In this document: piece after piece, positions 43,724 to 52,178 of the stretch | Layout: the number at the start of each line of letters is the position of its first letter | Position numbering within the stretch: position 1 is the first letter of the stretch | NCBI RefSeq assembly: GCF_000518685.1 | Contig: NZ_KI912470.1 | Span: forward strand, 34,623 to 98,622 | Origin: Eubacterium xylanophilum ATCC 35991 | GTDB lineage: Bacteria; Bacillota; Clostridia; Lachnospirales; Lachnospiraceae | Length of the DNA: 64,000 nucleotides | Reading direction: 5' to 3' | Notes under the pieces: generated by a model | What the model was told of the DNA's origin: nothing | Databases searched by the model: none | The model's input: only the letters and a program-made list of their open reading frames with translations | Made by a program: the position numbers and the translations under genes

Positions 43724-45247
43724 TTATAGCGGAATATTTCCATGTTTTTTGCATATTCCCGTTATAGGCTTTTTGTCAGCCAGCATGAGAATGTCGCTGT
43801 ATAGCCTAGCTCTAGTCGCTTCCGGTTTGATGATTTCGTCAACATAACCGTGCATAGCTGCGATTCCAGGGTTCATGAATTTCTGGTTGTACTCAGCTAT
43901 TTTATTATCGCGAAATGCTTTTTTCTCGGCAGGAGACATGTTCTTCATCTGCTTTCCATATAGGATGTCTGCAGCGCCTTCTGCTCCCATAACAGCGATT
44001 TCAGCGGTTGGCCACGCATAGACATAATCAGAGCGAAGATGCTTACTGCTCATGGCTATATAAGCGCCACCGTATGCTTTTCTCAATATTACATTGAGCT
44101 TGATTGTCGTTGCCTCAGAATATGCATAGAGAAGTTTTGCTCCGTGGCGAATAATTCCCTTATACTCTTGATCTTTGCCCGGCAGGAAGCCCGGTACATC
44201 TGTTAGAGTGATGATTGGAATGTTATAGGCGTCGCAGTAGCGTATCTGCCTTGCCGCCTTGTCACTGGAATCACAATCAAGAACTCCGGCCATATAATTT
44301 GGCTGATTTGCGATGATGCCGACAACGATACCATTGAGTCGCCCAAAGCCGACAACAACGCTTTTGGCGAATTCCTTTTGAACTTCGATAAATGTTCCGC
44401 TGTCGATAATTCCGTCAATGACCTTATGTATATCATAACTCTGAGTGTCCTTCTCAGGAATAACATGGGATAATTCCTCGACAAACTCTACATTATCTTG
44501 ATAATGTGGCAAAGATGTGTTTTTTGGCACATGAATGTGATTTTCATTATAACATGGTGGAATAATGTCTATGAGACGGCGAACTTCTCTAAAACATTCC
44601 TTCTCATCCTTCATGTGGAAGTGAGCAACACCGCTGGTTGCCGCATGTACATTGGCTCCTCCGAGAGCATCTGCCGTGATATCCTCATTGGTAACGCTCT
44701 TGATAACCTTAGGTCCTGTTACAAACATCTGACTAATGTCATCGATAACGAAGATAAAGTCGGTGATTCCAGGGCTGTAGACTGCACCACCTGCGCAGTT
44801 TCCGGCAATAATGGAAATCTGAGGTATGTAACCCGATGCCATTGTGTTGTAGTAGAATATTTCACCGTAGCCTGAGAGGGCGTTAACTCCTTCTTGAATT
44901 CTCGCTCCGCCTGAGTCATTTATTCCGATAATTGGACATCTGCTTTCAATAGCCATCTTGATGGTGTTGGCAATCTTGAGGCCGTGCATCTTACCTAGGG
45001 TTCCACCAATCACAGTGAAGTCCTCCGAATAGATAAATACTTTCTGACCATTTATGGTTCCATAACCTGTAATGACGCCATCGTATGGAAATTGTCCTTT
45101 TTTAATATTAAAAGCATCTTCCAAATTTGATACGCTAGATCCGATTTCACGAAAAGAATCTTCATCAACAATATGGCAAATTCGCTCTAGGGCATGTAAC
45201 TTGCCAAGTTTGTGCTGTTTTTCCATGTTATACATAGAAGTATCCAT
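43724..45247 (-). CDS. Acyl-CoA carboxylase carboxyltransferase subunit (MmdA/PccB type)
   Basis: A 507-residue carboxyltransferase of the biotin-dependent family. N-terminal half: GVITGYGTINGQKVFIYSEDF, INDSGGARIQEGVNALSGYGEIF, IAGNCAGGAVYSPGITDF (oxyanion Gly pair), and MFVTGPKVI. C-terminal half: NQPNYMAGVLDCDSSDKAARQIR, TLTDVPGFLPGKDQE, RKAYGGAYIAMSSKH and WPTAEIAVMGAEGA. It should move CO2 between biotin and an acyl-CoA (propionyl/methylmalonyl-CoA most often). No biotin carrier, biotin carboxylase or decarboxylase membrane subunit is encoded nearby, so its partners must be elsewhere. GGAGG is well placed for ATG 45247; an in-frame ATG at 45283 is not. Confidence 0.9.
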   Translation of the reverse strand: MDTSMYNMEKQHKLGKLHALERICHIVDEDSFREIGSSVSNLEDAFNIKKGQFPYDGVITGYGTINGQKVFIYSEDFTVIGGTLGKMHGLKIANTIKMAIESRCPIIGINDSGGARIQEGVNALSGYGEIFYYNTMASGYIPQISIIAGNCAGGAVYSPGITDFIFVIDDISQMFVTGPKVIKSVTNEDITADALGGANVHAATSGVAHFHMKDEKECFREVRRLIDIIPPCYNENHIHVPKNTSLPHYQDNVEFVEELSHVIPEKDTQSYDIHKVIDGIIDSGTFIEVQKEFAKSVVVGFGRLNGIVVGIIANQPNYMAGVLDCDSSDKAARQIRYCDAYNIPIITLTDVPGFLPGKDQEYKGIIRHGAKLLYAYSEATTIKLNVILRKAYGGAYIAMSSKHLRSDYVYAWPTAEIAVMGAEGAADILYGKQMKNMSPAEKKAFRDNKIAEYNQKFMNPGIAAMHGYVDEIIKPEATRARLYSDILMLADKKPITGICKKHGNIPL

Positions 45248-45328
45248 TGTTTTTCCTCCATTCATCAACTGAAATTTACACATATTTATATGTGATAATT
45301 CTAGAATTTTTCATAAAAACACAAATAT

Positions 45329-45357
45329 ACTATATCTCAAAATAAAAAAAGTGTCAA
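45329..45357 (-). promoter_or_regulatory. Promoter of the carboxyltransferase/MBOAT operon
   Basis: On the minus strand TTGACA (45357-45352), 17 nt, TATAGT (45334-45329). It runs back to back with the glycopolymer promoter. Confidence 0.72.
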
Positions 45358-45375
45358 TCATATGTAGTTAAAAAG

Positions 45376-45404
45376 TTGACTAAAATCCTCAAGAGTGATA
45401 TAAT
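45376..45404 (+). promoter_or_regulatory. Promoter of the surface glycopolymer operon
   Basis: TTGACT (45376-45381), 17-nt spacer, TATAAT (45399-45404) preceded by TGA, an extended consensus -10. Among the strongest promoters of the window. Confidence 0.8.
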
Positions 45405-45441
45405 CAGATGATTGAAAAAATGAAGGAGAAAGTTTAGAAAA

Positions 45442-46254
45442 ATGTCAAGTATTTTAAAGAACTTCAACAAATATAGGTATTTGCTAGGGGAATTAGCAAA
45501 GAAAAATATCAAATTAAGATATAGAAGATCATACCTTGGAATCTTGTGGACACTGATTGAACCACTTTTGACCATGATTGTTTTGAGCATTGTTTTCGGA
45601 ACATTGTTGGGAAGACACAATACCGACAAGGCCTTTGTGGGCGTACCATTTCCCGTATACGTCCTGACAGGTAGATTGCTGTATTCTTTCTTCTCATCGG
45701 CTACCAACAGTGCCATGAAGTCAATTCGTGCCAACGGAGCTATGATCAAGAAAGTATATGTGCCTAAGTATATGTATCCTATTTCAGGAATTATTTCAAA
45801 CTTTATTATATTCCTGATTTCCTTGATTGTTCTTGTGGCGGTTATGGGATTCTTCTTAATACAGGGATCTTATAAAGCGAATATTAATCCATATATGCTC
45901 ATGTCAGTATTTCCTCTGTTGAATCTGATGCTTTTTGCCACGGGAATAGGACTCATATTGGCGACATTGTGTGTATTCTTCAGAGATATTGAGTATTTGT
46001 GGAGCGTTATGCTGATGCTCATCATGTATTGTAGTGCGATTTTCTACTTCGCAAGCGGTATGAAGGGCGCTACTTTGAGACTCGTTAAGTTTAATCCTTT
46101 GTTTGGAATTATCGATAATTTCAGAAGATCGCTGTTTGGACAGCATATGGATTTCAATCTGGCTGTTTATACTTGGGGAGTCAGTGCCATAGCGGTAGTC
46201 ATAGGAATTATTGTATTCTACAAGAAGCAAGATTCGTTTATTTTGAATATTTAG
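45442..46254 (+). CDS. Polysaccharide/teichoic acid ABC exporter permease (TagG/Wzm-like)
   Basis: A 270-residue ABC-2 permease with six membrane segments, opening with LGELAKKNIKLRYRRSYLGILWTLIEPL, the amphipathic start and first segment typical of TagG/Wzm. Later segments include VFPLLNLMLFATGIGLILATLCVFFRDIEYLW and the end motif KFNPLFGIIDNFR. It moves lipid-linked polymer across the cytoplasmic membrane with the ATPase encoded 34 nt downstream. First gene of the glycopolymer operon, behind a near-consensus promoter and GAAGGAG. Confidence 0.93.
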   Translation: MSSILKNFNKYRYLLGELAKKNIKLRYRRSYLGILWTLIEPLLTMIVLSIVFGTLLGRHNTDKAFVGVPFPVYVLTGRLLYSFFSSATNSAMKSIRANGAMIKKVYVPKYMYPISGIISNFIIFLISLIVLVAVMGFFLIQGSYKANINPYMLMSVFPLLNLMLFATGIGLILATLCVFFRDIEYLWSVMLMLIMYCSAIFYFASGMKGATLRLVKFNPLFGIIDNFRRSLFGQHMDFNLAVYTWGVSAIAVVIGIIVFYKKQDSFILNI

Positions 46255-46288
46255 AAACTATAATTATGTGGAGAGGATTTTATTAGAA

Positions 46289-47050
46289 ATGGCAAAGAAT
46301 AAAACAGCTTTGAGAGTCAACAATGTGAGTATGAAGTTCAATCTCAGCTCTGAAAAAGTTGACAATATCAAAGAATATTTTATTAAAATGATAAAAAAAG
46401 AGCTTATGTACCAAGAATTTTGGGCATTGAAGAATATCGACTTTGAGGTAAAAAAAGGAGACAGAGTCGGAATTCTTGGACTCAACGGTGCCGGCAAAAG
46501 TACGCTTCTCAAAGTTATAGCAGGAGTGCTCAAACCGACAGAGGGAAGTGTGGAATGCTTTGGCAAGATAGCGCCGCTCTTGGAACTTGGAGCCGGGTTT
46601 GACCGCCAGTATACCGGTGCGGAGAATATTTTTCTATACGGTGCTGTGCTCGGTTACAGCAAGGATTTCATCAAAGAGAAGTATGATGATATCGTAGAAT
46701 TCTCTGAGCTTGGAAAGTTTATTGACGTTCCCGTGAAGAATTATTCTTCAGGAATGAAAGCTAGACTTGGTTTCTCTATTGCCACTGTTGTGGAACCTGA
46801 GATTTTGATATTGGATGAGGTCCTCAGTGTTGGAGATAAGAAGTTCAGAAAAAAATGTGAAGCTCGAATCAAGAGTATGTTTGACAAGGGAGTTACAGTT
46901 CTCTTTGTGTCTCATTCCACCAGTCAGGTTTTGCGAATGTGTAACAAGGGAATTCTCTTGGAAAATGGTCAGCTGATTGCCCAGGGTGAGGCAGAGGAAA
47001 TCGTCGATTTATACGATGAGAAATTGGGAATGGAAAGAGATGAGGGATGA
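46289..47050 (+). CDS. Polysaccharide/teichoic acid ABC exporter ATPase (TagH/Wzt-like)
   Basis: ATPase of the exporter, 253 residues. Walker A GLNGAGKST, the TagH/Wzt-type FGKIAPLLELGAGFDRQYTGAENIF block (shown by LLELGAGFDRQ), signature YSSGMKARLGFSIA, Walker B ILILDEVLSVGD and H-loop FVSHS. It ends after the ATPase core and lacks the C-terminal carbohydrate-binding domain of longer Wzt proteins, so export is probably not tied to a modified chain end. AGAGGA precedes ATG 46289 (spacing a little long); in-frame GTG 46268 is the alternative. Confidence 0.93.
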   Translation: MAKNKTALRVNNVSMKFNLSSEKVDNIKEYFIKMIKKELMYQEFWALKNIDFEVKKGDRVGILGLNGAGKSTLLKVIAGVLKPTEGSVECFGKIAPLLELGAGFDRQYTGAENIFLYGAVLGYSKDFIKEKYDDIVEFSELGKFIDVPVKNYSSGMKARLGFSIATVVEPEILILDEVLSVGDKKFRKKCEARIKSMFDKGVTVLFVSHSTSQVLRMCNKGILLENGQLIAQGEAEEIVDLYDEKLGMERDEG

Positions 47051-47093
47051 TGTCAAGATGGCACTATCCTAGATATATGTAATGGAGGTTATC

Positions 47094-47492
47094 ATGAAAA
47101 AAGTTATTACATACGGAACATATGATTTATTACATGTGGGTCATATTAATCTGTTGAGAAGAGCAAAGGCTTTGGGAGATTACTTGATTGTAGTTGTATC
47201 AAGCGATGAGTTTAATGCGGGAAAAGGAAAAAAGGCATATCACTCTTTTGAGGACAGAAAGAAGATTTTAGAGGCTATCAAGTACGTGGATGAGGTTCTC
47301 CCTGAGTACACATGGGAGCAGAAGATAGATGATGTAGTTAATAATGATGTAGATGTCTTTGTAATGGGAGATGATTGGGAAGGAAAGTTTGACTTCCTCA
47401 AGGATTACTGTGAGGTTGTATATCTTCCAAGAACAGAGGGTATCTCTACAACAAAGATTAAGGATGATCTTGGTTTGGGAAATAACAAATGA
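47094..47492 (+). CDS. tagD: Glycerol-3-phosphate cytidylyltransferase
   Basis: Makes CDP-glycerol from glycerol-3-phosphate and CTP, the activated unit of poly(glycerol phosphate) chains. The 132-residue protein has the nucleotidyltransferase HxGH at 14-17 (HVGH, in TYGTYDLLHVGH), KKVIVY-like strand order, and the closing EGISTTKIK motif, matching TagD. GGAGG at 47084-47088 selects ATG 47094. It overlaps the glycerophosphotransferase gene by 4 nt, pairing donor synthesis with donor use. Confidence 0.95.
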   Translation: MKKVITYGTYDLLHVGHINLLRRAKALGDYLIVVVSSDEFNAGKGKKAYHSFEDRKKILEAIKYVDEVLPEYTWEQKIDDVVNNDVDVFVMGDDWEGKFDFLKDYCEVVYLPRTEGISTTKIKDDLGLGNNK

Positions 47493-48595
47493 TTAAAGAA
47501 ATAGGTTACAGACTATTTTCGATTTTTTACAAGATATTCACTGTCTTTCCGCAGGATCCTGAGAGTGTGTTTCTGATTGCAACACATGATAAGAGCGCTG
47601 AGGGCAATATTGGCATTGTTGCCAATAAGCTGGCGAGAGAGATGCCGGAATACAAGTGTACTTGGCTTACAAGAGACAACTCTTACAAGAATCCGATAGA
47701 TTATTTCTTGAAAAAGCCATACAAACTGGCCAGGTCTAAGTATATATTTCTCGACAATGCGTTCCTGCCGCTTTCTTACTTTAAGGTGAGAAGAGGGACG
47801 AAAGTCGTGCAATTGTGGCATGGTACCGGGGCAATCAAGAAGTTTGGTCAGGATTATAATACGGGAAAACTTGGAGAACTCGAGAGAAGAGCCAATGAAA
47901 ACATAACGCATTTAATTGTCGATTCCGAGAGTGTGGCGGTTGAGTACGCCGGAGCATTTGGCGTGGATGACGATAAAGTTATGAGAATCGGGCTTCCGAG
48001 GACAGATTATGTTTTGGATAAGGACATAATGAATAAGCTCAAAGCTCAGTTTTATGAGGCTTATGGAGAATTGAGACAAAGAAAAATAGTCCTATATGCC
48101 CCAACTTTTCGCGACAGTGAAGTTGATAATCCAAAAATAAATATGGATCTTCAGAGAATATCTGATTTACTTGGAGAAGAGGGAGTACTACTCTTGAGAT
48201 TACACCCCTTTGTTGCAAAAAATATGCCTGATGAAGTGAAGGATAATCTGCCGGACAATGTGTATGACATGTCACTTTATCCAAGTGTAACAGGTTTGTT
48301 GAGCGTTGCAGATATATTGATTACCGATTATTCTTCGATTATATATGAATACGTGCTTTTGGAGAGACCAATTATATTTTATGCATATGACTTGGAAGAG
48401 TTCTCGAGCAATGGCAGAAGTTTTTACAGGGACTATGAGACTTTTGTTCCGGGGCCTATAGCACGTAATCAGGATGAGTTAGAAGACAATCTTAAGGTTT
48501 GTGACAACAGTAAGTCCAAGGAGTTTGTTCAAAGGGAAATTGAGCATTTGGATGGAAAATCCACGGATAGACTTTTTGATTTGATTTTTTCATGA
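47489..48595 (+). CDS. CDP-glycerol glycerophosphotransferase (TagB/TagF-like)
   Basis: Adds glycerol phosphate from CDP-glycerol to a lipid-linked acceptor at the membrane face. The 368-residue length is that of the single-domain TagB type rather than long TagF. Motifs: VQLWHGTGAIKKFG, GLPRTDYVL, IVLYAPTFRDSEVD, LLLRLHPFVAKN and ADILITDYSSIIYEYVLLERPIIFYAYD; the His of WHGTG and HPF are the family's conserved pair. An amphipathic start (KEIGYRLFSIFYKIFTVFP) suits peripheral membrane binding. Whether it adds one unit or polymerises is open. Confidence 0.93.
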   Translation: MIKEIGYRLFSIFYKIFTVFPQDPESVFLIATHDKSAEGNIGIVANKLAREMPEYKCTWLTRDNSYKNPIDYFLKKPYKLARSKYIFLDNAFLPLSYFKVRRGTKVVQLWHGTGAIKKFGQDYNTGKLGELERRANENITHLIVDSESVAVEYAGAFGVDDDKVMRIGLPRTDYVLDKDIMNKLKAQFYEAYGELRQRKIVLYAPTFRDSEVDNPKINMDLQRISDLLGEEGVLLLRLHPFVAKNMPDEVKDNLPDNVYDMSLYPSVTGLLSVADILITDYSSIIYEYVLLERPIIFYAYDLEEFSSNGRSFYRDYETFVPGPIARNQDELEDNLKVCDNSKSKEFVQREIEHLDGKSTDRLFDLIFS

Positions 48596-48654
48596 TTTTA
48601 GTTTATAATGGATATGTTTGTTGTCAAAGAAAAAAAACAATGGAGGACCGAAAG

Positions 48655-50163
48655 GTGAAGACAATAGTTAAGAGAAAATTAAGTTTGGTATTTTTGATAT
48701 TGCAGTTATTGGTGACAGCTGGTTTGATTGCTGTTATTGTTAAAGTTGGATTTGTACCAATGAAGTATATAGCTCTCGTAATTGGAATCGGAGCATTTTT
48801 CTTTGTATATACGTTGTTTAGTCAGATGACTAACAAGAGTTATATAGTTGGACGTATACTGTGCGTTATGATGTGTGGTATTTACGTTTTTGGCGGATAT
48901 TATTGTGTTAATACATATTCATCGATTGATACTGCTGCAGGAAAGTCTGTAAAGGTAGATAATATTTCTTGTATTGTATTAAAAGATGATAAGGCACAGA
49001 GTATCTATGATACCAAGGATTATATATTTGGTATCTTCTCAACTGCAGACAGAGCCAATACAGATAAGGCTTTGGATGAAGTAAAGGCGGCTATCGGAAC
49101 AGAGCCTAAGACACAGGGCTTTGAGGATAATGATACTTTGGTTGATGCGTTATATGCCAAAGAAGTTAATGCTATTATCATTAATGAAGCCAGCAGACCT
49201 TTGATTGAAGAGTATTATAAGACCTTTTCCAAGGATACTCGTGTTTTGAATACTCACAAAGTTGAGACTGTTATCGAGGAAAAGGAAGTATTGGATGATA
49301 TTACTCAGACACCATTTAATGTTTACTTGAGTGGTATCGATATTTATGGTGATATTAATACAACAAGTCGTAGTGATGTAAATGTTATCGCAACAGTAAA
49401 TCCTATAACCAAAGAGATTCTGTTGACATCAACACCACGTGACTACTATGTGCCGCTGACTATTTCTAATGGAATACCTGATAAGCTTACACATGCCGGT
49501 ATCCATGGTGTAGATTGCTCAATTGGTACTCTTGAGAAGTTGTATGATATTAAGATTGATTATTATGTGAGAGTTAACTTTACCAGTGTAAGAAAGATTG
49601 TTAATATCTTAGGTGGAGTTAAAGTATACTCAGACTTTGACTTTATGTCAGACTGGGGACCTAACGGAGCCGGAACACATTATTATTACAAAAAAGGTTA
49701 TAATAAAGTTAATGGTAAAGAGGCATTGGCATTCTGTCGAGAGAGACATCACTTTGCCAATGGTGATTACCAGCGTGGACGAGATCATCAGCACATGATT
49801 GAGGCTGTGCTTAATAAAGCTATGTCACCAAAGGTATTGCCTAATTATGCTAAGCTTTTGAAAGCAGTATCTGAGAACTTCCAGACTAATATGAAGACTA
49901 AGGAGATTGCAGCTCTCTGTAAGATGCAGCTCAATGATATGTCTCAATGGAAGATTAAGTATGCCAATGCAAAGGGATCTGAGGCAAAGAGAACTACATA
50001 TGCATATCAGTCAAGAAAGCTGTATGTATGTGTTCCTGATTATGATTCTGTCGCAAAAATTTCAAAGAAGATTAAGAAGCTTCTCAAGGCTAAGGAAGCT
50101 ACTATGTCAAGTAAGAGTGTCGATCAGCAACCTATATCTGACACAACGGGTGGTACAGAATAA
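48655..50163 (+). CDS. LytR-CpsA-Psr (LCP) family wall polymer ligase
   Basis: Transfers lipid-linked glycopolymer to peptidoglycan outside the membrane. A 502-residue protein with three membrane segments at the start, then an accessory domain (about 85-220), then the LCP domain: DVNVIATVNPITKEILLTSTPRDYYV, DCSIGTLEKLYDIKIDYYVRVNF, and ALAFCRERHHFANGDYQRGRDHQ, holding the Arg and Asp residues that bind the pyrophosphate and Mg2+. The three-segment start with an extra domain is the form seen in several clostridia. GGAGG at 48642-48646 is 8 nt before GTG 48655, my choice; ATG 48640 is in frame but lacks a site. Overlap of the open frame with the gene before suggests tight coupling. Confidence 0.92.
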   Translation: MKTIVKRKLSLVFLILQLLVTAGLIAVIVKVGFVPMKYIALVIGIGAFFFVYTLFSQMTNKSYIVGRILCVMMCGIYVFGGYYCVNTYSSIDTAAGKSVKVDNISCIVLKDDKAQSIYDTKDYIFGIFSTADRANTDKALDEVKAAIGTEPKTQGFEDNDTLVDALYAKEVNAIIINEASRPLIEEYYKTFSKDTRVLNTHKVETVIEEKEVLDDITQTPFNVYLSGIDIYGDINTTSRSDVNVIATVNPITKEILLTSTPRDYYVPLTISNGIPDKLTHAGIHGVDCSIGTLEKLYDIKIDYYVRVNFTSVRKIVNILGGVKVYSDFDFMSDWGPNGAGTHYYYKKGYNKVNGKEALAFCRERHHFANGDYQRGRDHQHMIEAVLNKAMSPKVLPNYAKLLKAVSENFQTNMKTKEIAALCKMQLNDMSQWKIKYANAKGSEAKRTTYAYQSRKLYVCVPDYDSVAKISKKIKKLLKAKEATMSSKSVDQQPISDTTGGTE

Positions 50164-50172
50164 GAGATTTAA

Positions 50173-50208
50173 GGAGAGGTTCCGCCTAATGGTGGAATCT
50201 CTTTGTGC
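50173..50208 (+). terminator. Hairpin in the glycopolymer operon, attenuator-like
   Basis: GAGAGGTTCCGCC-TAAT-GGTGGAATCTC with two non-pairs, then TTTGTGCTTT. Right after the LCP gene and 45 nt before the next gene's ribosome site. It could end part of the transcripts; the T-run is interrupted. Confidence 0.5.
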
Positions 50209-50250
50209 TTTGTGATAAATGCAACATGACCAATGAAAGGAAGATTGCAG

Positions 50251-51480
50251 ATGAGAGTTATTCCATTTTCTCCTCCTGATATTACAGAAGAGGAAGAATT
50301 AGAAGTTGTTAATGCATTGAGATCTGGATGGATTACTACAGGACCTAGAACTAAGGAGTTGGAACGAGGTATCGCGGAGCTCTGTGGAACAAGTAGAGCA
50401 GTTTGCCTAAGTTCCGCCACATCATGTATGGAGATGACACTTAGAATCCTCGGAATCGGCGAGGGTGATGAGGTTATCACAACTGCTTATACATATACAG
50501 CTACAGCGAGCTCTATTTTCCATGCGGGAGCAACACCGGTATTGGTTGATACCATGCCCGGATCATATGAGATTGATTATGATGCAATAGCAGATAAAAT
50601 TACAGAAAAGACCAAGGCGATTATGCCGGTAGATATTGCAGGTGTGCCTTGTGATTATGATAGACTTTATCACATAATAGAATCTAAGAGAAGCGAGTAC
50701 AAGCCATCAGATAATGAATTTCAGAAGGCATTTACAAGAGTGATTATAATTGCTGACTGTGCTCACGGACTTGGTTCTACGAGAGATGGAATATCTACGG
50801 GAAGTCTCGCAGACTTTACATGTTTTTCATTCCATGCTGTAAAGAACTTCACAACAGCAGAGGGTGGAGCAGTGACATGGAGAGATATTCCGCTGATAGA
50901 TTCGGAAGAAATATATAAAAAGTATATGCTTATTTCCCTTCACGGCCAGACCAAGGATGCTTTCGAGAAAAGTAAAGCGGGTAGTTGGGAATATGACATT
51001 GTAGACCTCGGATATAAGTGTAATATGACAGATATTCAAGCTGCAATAGGAAATGTTCAGCTAAGACGCTATCCGGGTTTGCTTGCCAAGAGAAAAGAGA
51101 TAGTTGCAGCATATATGGCCGGGATTGATGAAATCAACAGTAAACTAAGTAGATATCAGATTAAGCCACTCATACATCAGACAGAGAACTATGATTCCAA
51201 TTGCCACTTATTTTTGATGAATATCGAGGGTGCTGATATTGAGACCAGAAATGCCATAATCCAACAATTGTCGGAGAAGGGCGTATCGGCAAATGTTCAT
51301 TACAAACCGTTGCCTTTGTTGACAGCTTATAAGAATAAAGGATATAGAATTGAAGAATATCCTAATGCGTACAATATGTATTCAAATGAAATTACATTGC
51401 CACTTCATACTCTGTTGAGCGAGGAAGATGTTGAGTATATCCTAGATATTCTCGAGAGAGTTATGACCGGCTTGGAGTAA
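50251..51480 (+). CDS. DegT/DnrJ/EryC1/StrS-type sugar aminotransferase
   Basis: PLP enzyme that aminates a keto sugar nucleotide, 409 residues. It shows IPFSPPDITEEEELEVVNALRSGWITTGP at the start (as shorter blocks FSPPDIT and SGWITTGP), CLSSATSCMEMTL, EVITTAYTYTATAS, ADCAHGLG and the catalytic lysine in SFHAVKNFTTAEGGAV, and the tail motif VHYKPLPLLTAYKN. This places a 4-amino or 3-amino sugar in the polymer, as in the WbpE/WlbC-like branch that works with the next gene's type of transferase. AAGGAAG precedes ATG 50251; ATG 50233 is in frame but unsupported. Confidence 0.93.
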   Translation: MRVIPFSPPDITEEEELEVVNALRSGWITTGPRTKELERGIAELCGTSRAVCLSSATSCMEMTLRILGIGEGDEVITTAYTYTATASSIFHAGATPVLVDTMPGSYEIDYDAIADKITEKTKAIMPVDIAGVPCDYDRLYHIIESKRSEYKPSDNEFQKAFTRVIIIADCAHGLGSTRDGISTGSLADFTCFSFHAVKNFTTAEGGAVTWRDIPLIDSEEIYKKYMLISLHGQTKDAFEKSKAGSWEYDIVDLGYKCNMTDIQAAIGNVQLRRYPGLLAKRKEIVAAYMAGIDEINSKLSRYQIKPLIHQTENYDSNCHLFLMNIEGADIETRNAIIQQLSEKGVSANVHYKPLPLLTAYKNKGYRIEEYPNAYNMYSNEITLPLHTLLSEEDVEYILDILERVMTGLE

Positions 51481-51484
51481 TACT

Positions 51485-52168
51485 ATGATAAGAAAATGGA
51501 ACGATTTACCTTCATTTATGAGATGTGAGGAAGTCAAGCCTTATTATGATATTCTCGCCAAGAGAAAGGCGAGCCTTGTAATTAAACGTATATTTGACGT
51601 TTTTACTGCGTCTATTATGATGGTATTGGCATTTATCCCTATGGTAATTATAGCTATATGGATAAAAGTTGATTCCAAAGGTCCTGTATTTTATCGACAA
51701 AAGCGAGTAACTCAGTACGGAAGAGTTTTTCGCATACACAAGTTCAGAACAATGGTAAACAATGCAGACAAGATGGGGACGGCTGTTACTGTTGATAATG
51801 ATGTGAGAATTACTTCTGTCGGAAGTAAGCTAAGAGGTATGCGATTAGATGAGTTGCCACAGCTTATTGATGTTTTGCAGGGAAATATGTCCTTTGTGGG
51901 AACGAGACCTGAGGCAGTTGAGTATGTCAAAAAATATGACAAGGAATACTATGCCACGTTGCTTCTTCCGGCCGGCATTACCAGTGAGGCCAGCATTCGC
52001 TACAAAGATGAGGATAAACTTCTGAGCGAGGCGGAAGATGCGGACAAAGTATATATGCAAGAAGTTTTGCCTGAGAAGATGAAATGGAACTTAAAGTCAG
52101 TGAAAAAGTTTAGCTTTTTTGGAGATATTTTGACTATGTTAAGAACGGTTACTGCTGTCTTAGGCTGA
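51485..52168 (+). CDS. Initiating sugar (undecaprenyl-phosphate) transferase
   Basis: Bacterial sugar transferase (PglC/WbaP core type), 227 residues, moving a sugar-1-phosphate onto the lipid carrier as the first step of the polymer repeat. One re-entrant/membrane helix (KRIFDVFTASIMMVLAFIPMV, shown as FDVFTASIMMVLAFIP) leads to VFYRQKRVTQYGRVFRIHKFRTM, RLDELPQLIDVLQGNMSFVGTRPE (catalytic Asp-Glu in the DELPQL block). Preceded immediately by the aminotransferase gene (4 nt), which fits a PglE-PglC-like amino-sugar pair, though no acetyltransferase lies between. Confidence 0.93.
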   Translation: MIRKWNDLPSFMRCEEVKPYYDILAKRKASLVIKRIFDVFTASIMMVLAFIPMVIIAIWIKVDSKGPVFYRQKRVTQYGRVFRIHKFRTMVNNADKMGTAVTVDNDVRITSVGSKLRGMRLDELPQLIDVLQGNMSFVGTRPEAVEYVKKYDKEYYATLLLPAGITSEASIRYKDEDKLLSEAEDADKVYMQEVLPEKMKWNLKSVKKFSFFGDILTMLRTVTAVLG

Positions 52169-52178
52169 GGAGATAAAT

